In this document: piece by piece, positions 22,954 to 30,683 of the stretch | Layout of the letters: every line of letters begins with the position of its first letter | Numbering within the stretch: the stretch's first letter is position 1 | The notes under the pieces: generated by a model | Seen by the model: the letters and a program-made list of their open reading frames with translations, nothing else | What the model was told of the DNA's origin: nothing | The model's database searches: none | From: a virus | Length of the DNA: 33,350 nt | Direction: 5' to 3' (one strand) | IMG/VR virus record: IMGVR_UViG_3300020463_000069 | Span: 1-33,350 of that record | Translations under genes and position numbers: made by a program

Positions 22954-23650
22954 ACCGCAACCTCTTTCCAGTACATTTTACAAGCCATTCCCCATAAAAA
23001 TCTTTTGAACTTAGTCTACCTTCTATATGATGCAATATCATCTGTTGTGGCAATAAAAATATACCAACATGATTTAAACCTTGACTATTTATTGAAAATA
23101 ATAAACTATCACCATGCTCTAATTGTTCATCAGGTTTTAATTCTCTAAAACCTGTATCTTTAAAACATTTATCAAAATATGGATTAACACGAAAACTATC
23201 AGGATCGTTTGGTCTATCCCAATCTCTTAATTTTATGCCTACAGACTCATAATAATCTTTTACTAAAGTCCAACAATCATGAACTCCAAATGCATAATGT
23301 CTACCAATTAAAGGAGCTTTATAACCTGTAGGTTCAAACTCATGCCATTGACCTAATGCAACTGCATATATATACCAAATTTTTTTTGAATTTTCGCAAG
23401 CAGTTAAATCAGCAGAACTTGGAAATGGAGTTTGGGATGGATGTGAATGAAAAACACCAAATATTGTCCCTTGATCTTCTGCATTAGCATAATCTAATGG
23501 ATCAATAATAAAATGATCGTATGTATTAACTGCCATGTTTTTACATCGTATATATCTTTTTCTACCTTTTATAACAACTACTAAACCACAAGCTTCAGAT
23601 GGAAACATGTCCTCTGCGTGTTTTTGTGCTTCAATCTTCCAATTATTCAT
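22943..23650 (-). CDS. K: tail tip protein K: JAMM peptidase plus NlpC/P60 domain, 235 aa
   Basis: I start at ATG 23650 (MNNWKIEAQKHAEDM), the start lambda-type gpK needs; a longer frame up to 23731 overlaps L and adds 27 residues of antisense-like text. The Mov34/JAMM motif is complete: Glu19 (SEACGLV), His68-Ser-His70-Pro, Ser78/79 and Asp81. The second half is NlpC/P60: Cys126 (GVHDCWTL), His194 (LNHVGIF), and a third polar residue near His207/208. Such tail-tip enzymes cut the cell wall or prepare the tip at infection or assembly. Overlaps L by 8 bases and I by 11. Confidence 0.92.
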   Translation of the reverse strand: MNNWKIEAQKHAEDMFPSEACGLVVVIKGRKRYIRCKNMAVNTYDHFIIDPLDYANAEDQGTIFGVFHSHPSQTPFPSSADLTACENSKKIWYIYAVALGQWHEFEPTGYKAPLIGRHYAFGVHDCWTLVKDYYESVGIKLRDWDRPNDPDSFRVNPYFDKCFKDTGFRELKPDEQLEHGDSLLFSINSQGLNHVGIFLLPQQMILHHIEGRLSSKDFYGEWLVKCTGKRLRYVK

Positions 23651-24566
23651 GAAATGATCCGACACCAGGGAATTGTCTAGGTAGAACTTGTCTTGCAGGG
23701 ATCTTGAAATTAGGTAAATCCCATATCGCACTTAACTCAAACTCAACAACTTCTCTATTTTCAACAGACTTACGATCAACAATAAAAACTTGATCTCTAC
23801 TTGTAGCAGCCGTATTTGCAGTAGGATTAACGTAAGCATTATTAATAGTAATATTATTGCCCATATTATTTCCATGTACAGTGCAGTGATATTTTAATGA
23901 TGATGGTGCGTTTGTAGGTACAACAAAAACAGTTTTAGCACCTGATGATCCAGCAGTTCCACTAGCTGTTATACCATCACTATAAGCAGTATCGTTAGTT
24001 TGCCGAAATCCTATAGGATGGTTTGTATTTGTAGAATCACTTTGATCAAAAGTATAAGTTCCACCTTTTACTAAAGTAATTGCTGGTTTTGTTACACCAT
24101 CAAGAGCAAAAACATTACTTCCACCACTTTGTACAACTGTTACGTTATAAGTTTTTGTAACTGGGAAATTAACTGAATCTAGAAACATTGCTAAAGTTTC
24201 TATTCTGGTTAGCTTTGCATTTAACAAATCATTACCAGGTGTGATCTTATTTACCTCAATAAGTATTGTCGAAACTGTAGATAACAAATTACTAACTCTT
24301 AAAACTGGTCTAGCTATTGCATCACTTTGTCCACTTTTTTGATCAAATCCTTCTGCTTCAATAGGCATTGGAGTATAAGTTTTACTGTTAAAAACAATAG
24401 ACCCAGCCCCAGCAGCAGTCATACCAGAATGCCAACAATATGTAGTAGTAACACTATCTGGATTACCTATTGCGTAATGTGTTCCCTCAACAAGTTCAAG
24501 TTCATATAATTGAATTATTGCACTAGGGTTAGGTTTTTGTAATTCACTAATATAAGAATCAGTCAT
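23643..24566 (-). CDS. L: minor tail protein L with inserted cupredoxin-like domain, 307 aa
   Basis: ATG 24566 (ATGA with M) to TAA 23643-23645. Residues 1-137 are the gpL N-terminal fold (YISELQKPNPSAIIQLYELE, then GFDQKSGQSDAIARPVLRVSN, ending in FLDSVNFP). Residues 250-297 are the gpL middle (DRKSVENREVVEFELSAIWD, then LPNFKIPARQVLPRQF). Between them, 138-243 form a cupredoxin-like insert with ligands His183, Cys228, His231 and Met235 (HPIGF; YHCTVHGNNMG). The chain then ends at PGVGSFHE, exactly where lambda gpL goes on with the Cys-rich [4Fe-4S] domain, which is absent; only Cys44 and Cys228 remain. See findings. Confidence 0.88.
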   Translation of the reverse strand: MTDSYISELQKPNPSAIIQLYELELVEGTHYAIGNPDSVTTTYCWHSGMTAAGAGSIVFNSKTYTPMPIEAEGFDQKSGQSDAIARPVLRVSNLLSTVSTILIEVNKITPGNDLLNAKLTRIETLAMFLDSVNFPVTKTYNVTVVQSGGSNVFALDGVTKPAITLVKGGTYTFDQSDSTNTNHPIGFRQTNDTAYSDGITASGTAGSSGAKTVFVVPTNAPSSLKYHCTVHGNNMGNNITINNAYVNPTANTAATSRDQVFIVDRKSVENREVVEFELSAIWDLPNFKIPARQVLPRQFPGVGSFHE

Positions 24567-24931
24567 GGCTCAAATACTTCTCTAAACACCAATTCAATAT
24601 CATTTAAATTGTAAGAAGTTATTGTAACGCTTGGATTTTCACAGACCCATTTACCAGTAGATCCATAAGGTGGAGTCCAAGTAAAAGCTTTTGCACCATT
24701 ATCACCACCAGTAGAAGAAGCTAAAAAATTTAAAATATTAGTAGTTACTGTATCTGTTCTAGCAGTAAAACTTAAAGTATAAGTTCTTCTGGTTGAATTT
24801 ATGCCTCGTTTCAATCGTTGTTCGAAACCATCTCCCATATCTACACGAATAACATCATTTTCAATAGAAAGCTTTGGTGAATAACTGGGGGCTACATCAG
24901 AACCAACGGTAGAAGAATCAAAAGTTGCCAT
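24563..24931 (-). CDS. M: minor tail protein M, lambda gpM-like, 122 aa
   Basis: ATG 24931 to TGA 24563-24565. DGFEQRLKRGINSTRRTYTL, and then AFTWTPPYGSTGKWVCENPS, match Phage_min_tail (gpM), and the C-terminus LNDIELVFREVFEP is the usual end. In lambda gpM joins the tape measure/initiator complex. Overlaps the TMP by TAATG upstream and L by ATGA downstream. Confidence 0.92.
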   Translation of the reverse strand: MATFDSSTVGSDVAPSYSPKLSIENDVIRVDMGDGFEQRLKRGINSTRRTYTLSFTARTDTVTTNILNFLASSTGGDNGAKAFTWTPPYGSTGKWVCENPSVTITSYNLNDIELVFREVFEP

Positions 24932-27693
24932 TATGTATAAAGAATCCCTCCAGGTCGTTTTTGTTTAATAAGCTCGGCTTCTATAGCAGTACCTATCATC
25001 TTGCCAAGCTGATTTGCTTTCATTGTATTACCGTCAGCAGATGTACCACTAGCATTCACAGTTACGTTAACAATATTACCGCCTCCTCCTCCAGTAGCTT
25101 CAACTCCCAACTTTCCTTGAGGTGTACGTTTAAGTGGCATAATTGCTTCTGGATAACCAGCTTCAGCCATCAAACCAACACCTCCATTAGCAAAAGGAAA
25201 TAGAGTTGGTTTTCGAACAACTGTTCCACCTTTAGCAAAAGGCACTATGCCATTTTGTCCATACACATTTCCTTTTGCATTAAAGAAATCATCACCAAAG
25301 ATTGAACCGAATAACGGTTTGGTAATTGCTTGTCTGATAAACATTCTTGTCAAATCACTAATAACAGAATTAGCAAAATCACGAAAACTTAATTTACCTG
25401 TCATCACAAATTTGACTAACGCATCTTCCATTTTCATAAATCCATTTACAACTGTATTTTCCATCAGTAACGCAGTACTCTCTAACTCTTCTTTGAAATT
25501 CTTTAATGGCCCTGCTTTTCCAAATTTATTTTCAGTACCATCTCCTCCAAACGCTCCAAACAATACTTTGTCTCCATCAAAAGTAACAAGATTTTCTTCA
25601 AATACTTTATTTATCTCATCAATGGTTGCTTTTAATTTAACTTTTTCTTTTTCACTTAAATCCATTGGAATGCCTAATCCTTGTCCTCCTTGGCTATATT
25701 TTTTGCCCGAATCTAATTGCTTTTGTAACTCATCTCGTAAGTTCTTAAGAAAATTAGCTGAACTTTCACTACCTGTTTTAAGACTTCGTACAGCATCATC
25801 AAATTTATTCATTTCTTTAATAATTTGTTGAATACCTAAAACAACTCCAAATGATATAGCAAAAATCGGATTCTTTAACATTGCTAAATTTAAAATTTTA
25901 ATTGAAGCTGCAAGTTTTTTCACTGTTGCAACTAACCCTACTAACGTCAACCCCATAGTTTTTAATTTGGTAATTACGGCTGCTGCACCAATTGCAATTA
26001 CAAGACTTAAAATTTCTTTTAAGTTTTTAGCTAATGTTTGTAATAAAGGCATTATTATATTTATTCCACTAACTACTGTTCGACCAATAGAAGCTAAAGT
26101 TGGAACAAAATCAATTAATAAATCTGTAAATAGATTTTGAAACTGTGCGCCTAATGGAACTAATCCTTCTCCAATAGCAATTTTTAATCTATTTTGTTGT
26201 ATTAATAATCTTGCCCCTGCCTCTTCATCACTTGCTGCAATTTTTTCTGCTGTTTCTGTAAAGTCATCACCTAATAAACCAATGAATTTACTTAATTCTC
26301 TCAAGCCAACAGTTCCTTTCTTAAGTGCATCTTGTAAATCAGCAGTTGTTGCATAAATATGCTTGTTAGCTTTTTGAAACTGAGTAACGGCTGCTGGAAA
26401 TCTTTCGCCAAGTTGCCCGGAAAGCTCTTCAGCCGACACACGCCCTTTTGAGAATATCTGAACAACGGCTGTTATGGCCGACTTGGCATCTTCTGCCCCA
26501 CCTGCTGTAGCTTTAATAGCAGCATTAACATTAAGGAACGCTTCGGTTGCGTTGTGTATATTTCCACCAGCACCTATGACCGCAGCAGATATTCTGGTAA
26601 TACCTCTTATAGCTATTTCTTGTGGTACGTTTAAATCGTTGGTTGCTTTAGCAGCAGCAGCTAAAGCTATTTTATACGACTTTTGATCTGGAACTATATC
26701 TCTTAGAGCTATCTTTAATTTGTCTAATTGTGCAGTATATTGAGCAGCCCCTGATATTCCACCAACAATAGGAGATGCAATCTGACTAGCTATTAATCCT
26801 CCAGTAAGAGTTCCTTGCTCAAAATCACCACCTGTCATAGCAGCACCAATACCACCAACTAAACCTCCAGCGAATCCAACACCACCACCTACAAAGGCTG
26901 CCCCTGCTAACCCTCTTATGCCTCCTAAAATATTTTGTTTCCGAGAAAGTCTTCCTAATTGTTTATCAACTGCTGCTATATCTCTTGTTAATTGTTTAAA
27001 CCTTTTGCTACCAATTTCAACACCATTTCTAAGAGTTTCTAAAGCTGCTCTTTGTGCATTTAGAGAATTGACGTTTTTACCTCCAGCTTGTGCAGCAGCT
27101 AAAATATCTTTTCTAACTTTTGAAACAGATTGACCTAATCTTTGGAATTTAGAATCTACCTGAGATAAACCTATTTGTTGAATTTGTTCTGCTAAACCAC
27201 TCATTGGTCTTATCTGGGCATCAGCACTACCTAAAAATGCACGGCCACTTGCAGCCATGTTTGCTCTCTTTGTTATCTCATCTGCACGTTGAGAAAAGCC
27301 TAAAAAACTTCCAGTACCTCTTTCTAAAGCTTCATTACGACCTAAGTTCCCTCTGCGTTGATATTCTTTTATTGCAGCAGTTGTAACCCGATTTAATTTA
27401 GGGTTGCTCATTTCAGAGGATACATTTCTTATCGCTAGTCCTAACTGGTTATATGCAGCACTACCCATTGCGACATTACTACGCAATGTTTTAAGAAGAT
27501 TAATTTGAGCTTTAAACTCATTTTGTGATTTAAATTTAGTTGTATTATTTATTTCTTGAGCAAATGATTTAACTTCTCGTGTCGTTAACTTTAAACCTTT
27601 AGATAAATTATTAAAATCTTTTCCAACACTTTTGAGCAAAGGGAAACCCTTCATCTCAAGTTGTAATAAAATCTTATCTATTTTTTGTGCCAT
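24931..27693 (-). CDS. H: tape measure protein, 920 aa
   Basis: ATG 27693 with Shine-Dalgarno AAGGAG 11 bases upstream; stop TAA 24931-24933. The N-terminal 250 residues are helical/charged; about 260-300 is a Gly-rich hydrophobic segment (GLAGAAFVGGGVGFAGGLVGG). The tape-measure N-terminal domain (TIGR02675 style) runs to about 490 with VSAEELSGQLGERFPAAV. A hydrophobic block follows at about 555-640, and a lambda H C-terminal domain (MEDALVKFVMTGKLSFRDFA, TRMFIRQAITKPLFG) lies near 760-800. At roughly 0.15 nm per residue the tail should be about 135-140 nm (inference). Confidence 0.92.
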   Translation of the reverse strand: MAQKIDKILLQLEMKGFPLLKSVGKDFNNLSKGLKLTTREVKSFAQEINNTTKFKSQNEFKAQINLLKTLRSNVAMGSAAYNQLGLAIRNVSSEMSNPKLNRVTTAAIKEYQRRGNLGRNEALERGTGSFLGFSQRADEITKRANMAASGRAFLGSADAQIRPMSGLAEQIQQIGLSQVDSKFQRLGQSVSKVRKDILAAAQAGGKNVNSLNAQRAALETLRNGVEIGSKRFKQLTRDIAAVDKQLGRLSRKQNILGGIRGLAGAAFVGGGVGFAGGLVGGIGAAMTGGDFEQGTLTGGLIASQIASPIVGGISGAAQYTAQLDKLKIALRDIVPDQKSYKIALAAAAKATNDLNVPQEIAIRGITRISAAVIGAGGNIHNATEAFLNVNAAIKATAGGAEDAKSAITAVVQIFSKGRVSAEELSGQLGERFPAAVTQFQKANKHIYATTADLQDALKKGTVGLRELSKFIGLLGDDFTETAEKIAASDEEAGARLLIQQNRLKIAIGEGLVPLGAQFQNLFTDLLIDFVPTLASIGRTVVSGINIIMPLLQTLAKNLKEILSLVIAIGAAAVITKLKTMGLTLVGLVATVKKLAASIKILNLAMLKNPIFAISFGVVLGIQQIIKEMNKFDDAVRSLKTGSESSANFLKNLRDELQKQLDSGKKYSQGGQGLGIPMDLSEKEKVKLKATIDEINKVFEENLVTFDGDKVLFGAFGGDGTENKFGKAGPLKNFKEELESTALLMENTVVNGFMKMEDALVKFVMTGKLSFRDFANSVISDLTRMFIRQAITKPLFGSIFGDDFFNAKGNVYGQNGIVPFAKGGTVVRKPTLFPFANGGVGLMAEAGYPEAIMPLKRTPQGKLGVEATGGGGGNIVNVTVNASGTSADGNTMKANQLGKMIGTAIEAELIKQKRPGGILYT

Positions 27694-28381
27694 TATTTTT
27701 TAGTCTCCTTATTTATCTCTTTAAGAGCAGCATTCTCCATGATCCGTAATCCTTCTAACATTTCTTCTCTATCCTCAACGTGATAAAGATCAAAGAGTCC
27801 TCCTTGTAATAATAATACCTCATATTTTAATCCTACAAACCCTCCGAAGGAAGTAGACCATTGTGTACTCATTCTAAGAAACATTTCCACAATATCCCAA
27901 TTAAAATCATAGACTTCATAATCATTATTATTTTCTTGTTTCTTGGGCAATTTTGATTCAGCTACTCCTAGTTTTCTTAACAGATCAGCAGATGTATCAA
28001 TAACTTCTTTGCTACCGCCAGCCCAATGAACGGCAGCACCTCTTAGTTTTTTACTTGCAAATTACTATAAAAATCTCTATAACCATCTGTTATTCCTTTG
28101 ACCATATCAGGATCTTCAGAAATTTCTAATAATTCTTTTTCTGAAAATGGAATATCTTTCCCATCTTCATCGGTATAATCAACCCAACCAGCAACAACCT
28201 TTTTTAAAGTTTGCACAGGATCTAAAACTTCTTCTTCAAACTTTTCAAGCTCTGAAGTCTTTAATCTAATAAATTTAACTGTAAAAGTAATTGATTCAAA
28301 TTCACCAATCTTGTCATCAGAAGGTTTAGTGACTTTTACAGGCCAAGGATAGACAGCAAGTTTTTTCTTGATAAATGCCAT
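27693..28381 (-). CDS. GT: tail assembly chaperone fusion gpGT made by -1 frameshift
   Basis: join of 28381-28046 and 28046-27693 (minus strand), 229 aa. The zero-frame product ends at TAA 28043-28045. One slip back on A-AAA-AAC (28046-28052) gives V-K-K-L-R-G-A-A-V-H-W-A-G-G, which runs on without a stop to 27693-27695. The T part carries a DUF1799-like segment (STQWSTSFGGFVGLKYEVLLL). A naive gene call at TTG 27950 covers only part of this and lacks a good start. As in lambda, gpG and gpGT should bind the tape measure before tail polymerisation; the gene sits directly upstream of the tape measure (TAATG overlap). Confidence 0.88.
28011..28052 (-). promoter_or_regulatory. -1 programmed ribosomal frameshift signal
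   Basis: Minus-strand heptamer AAAAAAC at 28046-28052 in the proper frame (xxA AAA AAC), directly before the gpG stop codon. An 8-base spacer (TAAGAGGT) separates it from a 7-bp stem, GCTGCCG (28031-28037) with CGGTAGC (28011-28017), one G-U pair, 13-base loop. Confidence 0.85.
28043..28381 (-). CDS. G: tail assembly chaperone gpG, 112 aa
   Basis: I use ATG 28381 (MAFIKKKLAVYPWPV); a longer frame starts at TTG 28396 but is less likely. Stop TAA 28043-28045. The product is a small beta/alpha protein (SITFTVKFIRLKTSELEKFEEE, PVQTLKKVVAGWVDYTDEDGKDI), typical for the phage tail assembly chaperone (TAC/G) family. The major product of the frameshifting pair; see gpGT. No clear Shine-Dalgarno. Confidence 0.8.
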   Translation of the reverse strand: MAFIKKKLAVYPWPVKVTKPSDDKIGEFESITFTVKFIRLKTSELEKFEEEVLDPVQTLKKVVAGWVDYTDEDGKDIPFSEKELLEISEDPDMVKGITDGYRDFYSNLQVKN

Positions 28382-28436
28382 AAAAATAATAAACAAATAT
28401 ATACCTTCTTATTCTAACTACTTAGTCAACAAAAAT

Positions 28437-29399
28437 CTAAGTGTAAATTAACGAAAATTCGTCATTCCCTGCTGCGCTTGGAACTAATGTATAAGGAATT
28501 TCCATTGTTACAATTCCATCAGAATCTCCATAAGTAATATCACCTAAGTCTGCTTTGGTAGAAGTAAATTGTACTTTATGACCAGCAGAAGTTCCATGTA
28601 AAAACGCTAAATTTCCTAATGTGCCATCTGTCTGTGCAGCAGTAAAGAAATCCTTAACGCCTGGCTTTACAGCATCAATAACAACTGAACCCCCAGCCGC
28701 CCTATCAGTAAGCAAAACTTCTTTAGTGCTTGTACTTCCGATTACTTCTCTATAAATAATACTATTACCTAAATCCATTGATAATGAATTTAAACCAGCT
28801 TGATGTCCATGAATATTAAAACCAGATGTATTACCAGCTTTAAATAATAATGGAGTTGGCTGATCATTGTAAGTAGGAGTTGTCATTGAAGACAAATCTA
28901 TTGGAGTTTCGTAAATTCCAGTAAACGAAAAATTCAGCTTCGGAATTTGTCCAACCGCAGCTTCTAATGAAACATTTCCTCGACACCCTCGAATTTTATG
29001 TAAGACATTCTCATTAGTTGCACTACCACCTATTTCTACAAAAAGAACAACAGAACTAAAAGCTGCACTTACTGGGGTATATGTGACAGATGTCCCCGAA
29101 GCGACAGTTTCACTTAAGCCACACGCAAGTAACGCTTTAGAATAGCCAGGAGCCGTCCCTGCCGCCCCGGAGCCTACTAATTCGCACGAAAACGATACTT
29201 CTACTCTTGAGTTTGCTAATAGCTGTTCTGATGCACCTAGATATGGTCTTACATAATCTCTTGAGACAACATCACTAGCTATTGGAGTAACACTCAATTC
29301 AGTTACCAATACAGCATCTTGTCCAGTAGGAGTAGTGTTATCGTTGTAACTACTTTCTGTCTCAATCAGAACCGACTCTTTCTTTGTCTGTAGTGCCAT
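28437..29399 (-). CDS. V: major tail tube protein, 320 aa
   Basis: ATG 29399 with Shine-Dalgarno AGAGGT about 8 bases upstream (inside the small gene before it); stop TAA 28437-28439. MALQTKKESVLIETESSYN with a beta-rich body (SRVEVSFSCELVGSG, GNVSLEAAVGQIPKLNFSFTG) fits the phage_tube family; the C-terminal IPYTLVPSAAGNDEFSLIYT is the usual end. It follows the terminator gene and precedes G, as lambda V does. Long for a bare tube subunit, so it probably carries an extra beta domain. Confidence 0.85.
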   Translation of the reverse strand: MALQTKKESVLIETESSYNDNTTPTGQDAVLVTELSVTPIASDVVSRDYVRPYLGASEQLLANSRVEVSFSCELVGSGAAGTAPGYSKALLACGLSETVASGTSVTYTPVSAAFSSVVLFVEIGGSATNENVLHKIRGCRGNVSLEAAVGQIPKLNFSFTGIYETPIDLSSMTTPTYNDQPTPLLFKAGNTSGFNIHGHQAGLNSLSMDLGNSIIYREVIGSTSTKEVLLTDRAAGGSVVIDAVKPGVKDFFTAAQTDGTLGNLAFLHGTSAGHKVQFTSTKADLGDITYGDSDGIVTMEIPYTLVPSAAGNDEFSLIYT

Positions 29400-29514
29400 C
29401 AGTTGTTACCTCTGTTTTAGTTTGAAATGGAAGTGTTTGCTTGATAAGCTTGCGTTTACCAGTTTTTGGATCTAGTAGGTAACTCCCACCTTCTCCATGG
29501 TTTTCATTACTCAT
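29362..29514 (-). CDS. small virion-associated protein, 50 aa
   Basis: ATG 29514 (MSNENHGEGGSYLLDPKTG) to TGA 29362-29364. It overlaps the first 38 bases of the tail tube gene in another frame and carries that gene's Shine-Dalgarno, so translation of the two is probably coupled. GGSYLLDPKTGKRKLI is a motif I recall from small proteins preceding phage tail tube genes. The C-terminus is charged. Function unknown. Confidence 0.65.
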   Translation of the reverse strand: MSNENHGEGGSYLLDPKTGKRKLIKQTLPFQTKTEVTTDGTTDKERVGSD

Positions 29515-29559
29515 TGTAATAAAAAAGTAGCATATAGGTATATCTTATCTTGTAATTCA

Positions 29560-29985
29560 TCAAGTTAAATTATTGTAAGAACTTCTGTAATCAATTTCAT
29601 ACTCACAAGTTACTATTCCAGCAGGGGTATCAGCTTCTACAGCTTCAAAAGTAACAGTTGATGGTCTTACATCTATAGATAACCCACCTAAAGTAGGATC
29701 AGTAACTATCTTGGTATGTAAACTTTGTACAGTTGCATCTGCTTTAGTATCTGGAGTTTTATGTCTAACAATAACTACGACTCTAATTCTTAATGTCCAA
29801 CTTAAAATATCAATATTTCCATTTCTAACAGTTGGATCATCTGTAATAAATTCTAAGACGATACTAGGTGTTTCAGACTTAGCTAATGCTGAAACTCGAT
29901 TTCTATATATACGAGTTCCAACACCTGTCGTTCCAGTTAACTGTGTTTTAATTTTTGCTAGTATCTGTTCTCTTTTAGTTGTCAT
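29560..29985 (-). CDS. tail terminator protein (lambda gpU/Z position), 141 aa
   Basis: ATG 29985 (MTTKREQILAKIKTQLTG) to TAA 29560-29562. The helical start, then GTRIYRNRVSALAKSETPSIVLEF, followed by beta strands WTLRIRVVVIVR and CEYEIDYRSSYN, match the tail terminator/minor tail U pattern. It lies between the FII-like connector and the tail tube. In lambda gpU caps the tube and gpZ joins head and tail; only one gene occupies this place here. Shine-Dalgarno AAGGA about 10 bases upstream; ATGA overlap with the gene before. Confidence 0.7.
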   Translation of the reverse strand: MTTKREQILAKIKTQLTGTTGVGTRIYRNRVSALAKSETPSIVLEFITDDPTVRNGNIDILSWTLRIRVVVIVRHKTPDTKADATVQSLHTKIVTDPTLGGLSIDVRPSTVTFEAVEADTPAGIVTCEYEIDYRSSYNNLT

Positions 29986-30269
29986 TCTTCTTCATCCTTG
30001 CTCAACATAATTTTAGAAAACTTACCATCATCTATTTTCATAATAGTTCTTACTGAATAATCTTCACCATTTACTTTCATAGTTTTATCAAAAACAACTG
30101 AAGAGAAATCTGTTGTTTTTACTAATAATTCATATTCAGTAGTTAATATTCTTCCATCGACTACAACTTCGTCAGGTTGATCTAACTGACCTTTATAAAC
30201 TGCATTATCATATATAACCTCATCAACGAAGTCAGAAAAAAATACATCTAACTCTTCAACAAATGCCAT
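29982..30269 (-). CDS. head-tail connector, lambda gpFII-like, 95 aa
   Basis: ATG 30269 (MAFVEELDVFFSDFVDEV) to TGA 29982-29984. Beta-rich: AVYKGQLDQPDEVVVDGR, EYELLVKTTDFSSVVF, VNGEDYSVRTIMKIDDGKFSK. This is the small beta-barrel pattern of Phage_attach (FII), which fills the portal exit and joins the tail. A longer call from TTG 30296 would translate a terminator hairpin, so I reject it. The ATG directly follows a T8 run and has no Shine-Dalgarno. Confidence 0.7.
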   Translation of the reverse strand: MAFVEELDVFFSDFVDEVIYDNAVYKGQLDQPDEVVVDGRILTTEYELLVKTTDFSSVVFDKTMKVNGEDYSVRTIMKIDDGKFSKIMLSKDEEE

Positions 30270-30270
30270 A

Positions 30271-30294
30271 AAAAAAAAGCCCCAATAAAGGGGC
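30271..30294 (-). terminator. intrinsic terminator in mid-operon
   Basis: On the minus strand GCCCC (30290-30294), loop TTTATT, GGGGC (30279-30283), then T8 (30271-30278), directly before the ATG of the FII-like gene. It is the strongest terminator in the window. It should end or attenuate transcripts from the capsid genes. Confidence 0.85.
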
Positions 30295-30301
30295 AATAAA
30301 A

Positions 30302-30682
30302 TTAACCGTACTTTTTAAGACCTAATCCAGTTACAGATAGATCAAATGTAGGAGATGATCCACCAATAGTGAATTTAACTCTTACATATCTTTTGCATTC
30401 ATCAGCACTAATAGATAGTTTTTGTGATGATGCACTACCAGTAACCTGAGTGAAGGCTGCTCCAGACAATGAAGCAAAAGTTGAATTGTCAGCAGAATCT
30501 TCGATAGTTACATCTAATGTTGGAGATGATCCACCACCAGCAGCAGAATCGAGAACAAAAAGGATATCTCCTTCATATTCCTTAAGATCAATACCAGTAC
30601 CATTTCCAGTAGCGGTTTTTGTAGAAGTACCAAGACCTGATAAAAGGTCAAGTCTTTCTAAATTTAATCGGTTGTAGCCCAT
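30302..30682 (-). CDS. small beta-rich head/decoration-type protein, 126 aa
   Basis: ATG 30682 (MGYNRLNLERLDLLSGL), with AAGGA about 9 bases upstream, to TAA 30302-30304; a longer frame from a TTG at 30745 is not needed. Contents: LKEYEGDILFVLDSAAGGGSS, LDVTIEDSADNSTF, FTQVTGSASSQKLSI, CKRYVRVKFTIGG. It looks like a single Ig-like or jelly-roll domain, as in head decoration or head completion proteins, and lies between the capsid genes and the connector. Last gene before the terminator. Family not certain. Confidence 0.65.
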   Translation of the reverse strand: MGYNRLNLERLDLLSGLGTSTKTATGNGTGIDLKEYEGDILFVLDSAAGGGSSPTLDVTIEDSADNSTFASLSGAAFTQVTGSASSQKLSISADECKRYVRVKFTIGGSSPTFDLSVTGLGLKKYG

Positions 30683-30683
30683 G

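Noticed and set aside
23651-23731. 27-residue N-terminal extension of gpK
   Set aside because: Overlaps the end of L in another frame; the ATG at 23650 matches where gpK-like proteins begin.
25247-25831. 194-aa plus-strand frame opposite the tape measure gene
   Set aside because: Shadow of a clearly identified tape measure protein; no promoter or ribosome site and a Phe/Pro/Asn/Ser-rich composition typical of antisense.
27693-27950. separate 85-aa gene starting at TTG 27950
   Set aside because: The same frame stays open upstream to the slippery site and encodes conserved-looking text; it is the T part of the gpGT frameshift product, not an independent gene.
28397-28440. promoter before gpG (TTGACT with TATATA)
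   Set aside because: The two boxes are about 20 bases apart, too far for a normal sigma70 promoter.
30270-30296. extension of the FII-like gene to TTG 30296
   Set aside because: Would translate an intrinsic terminator hairpin and its T8 run (MPLYWGFFF); the ATG at 30269 is more sensible.
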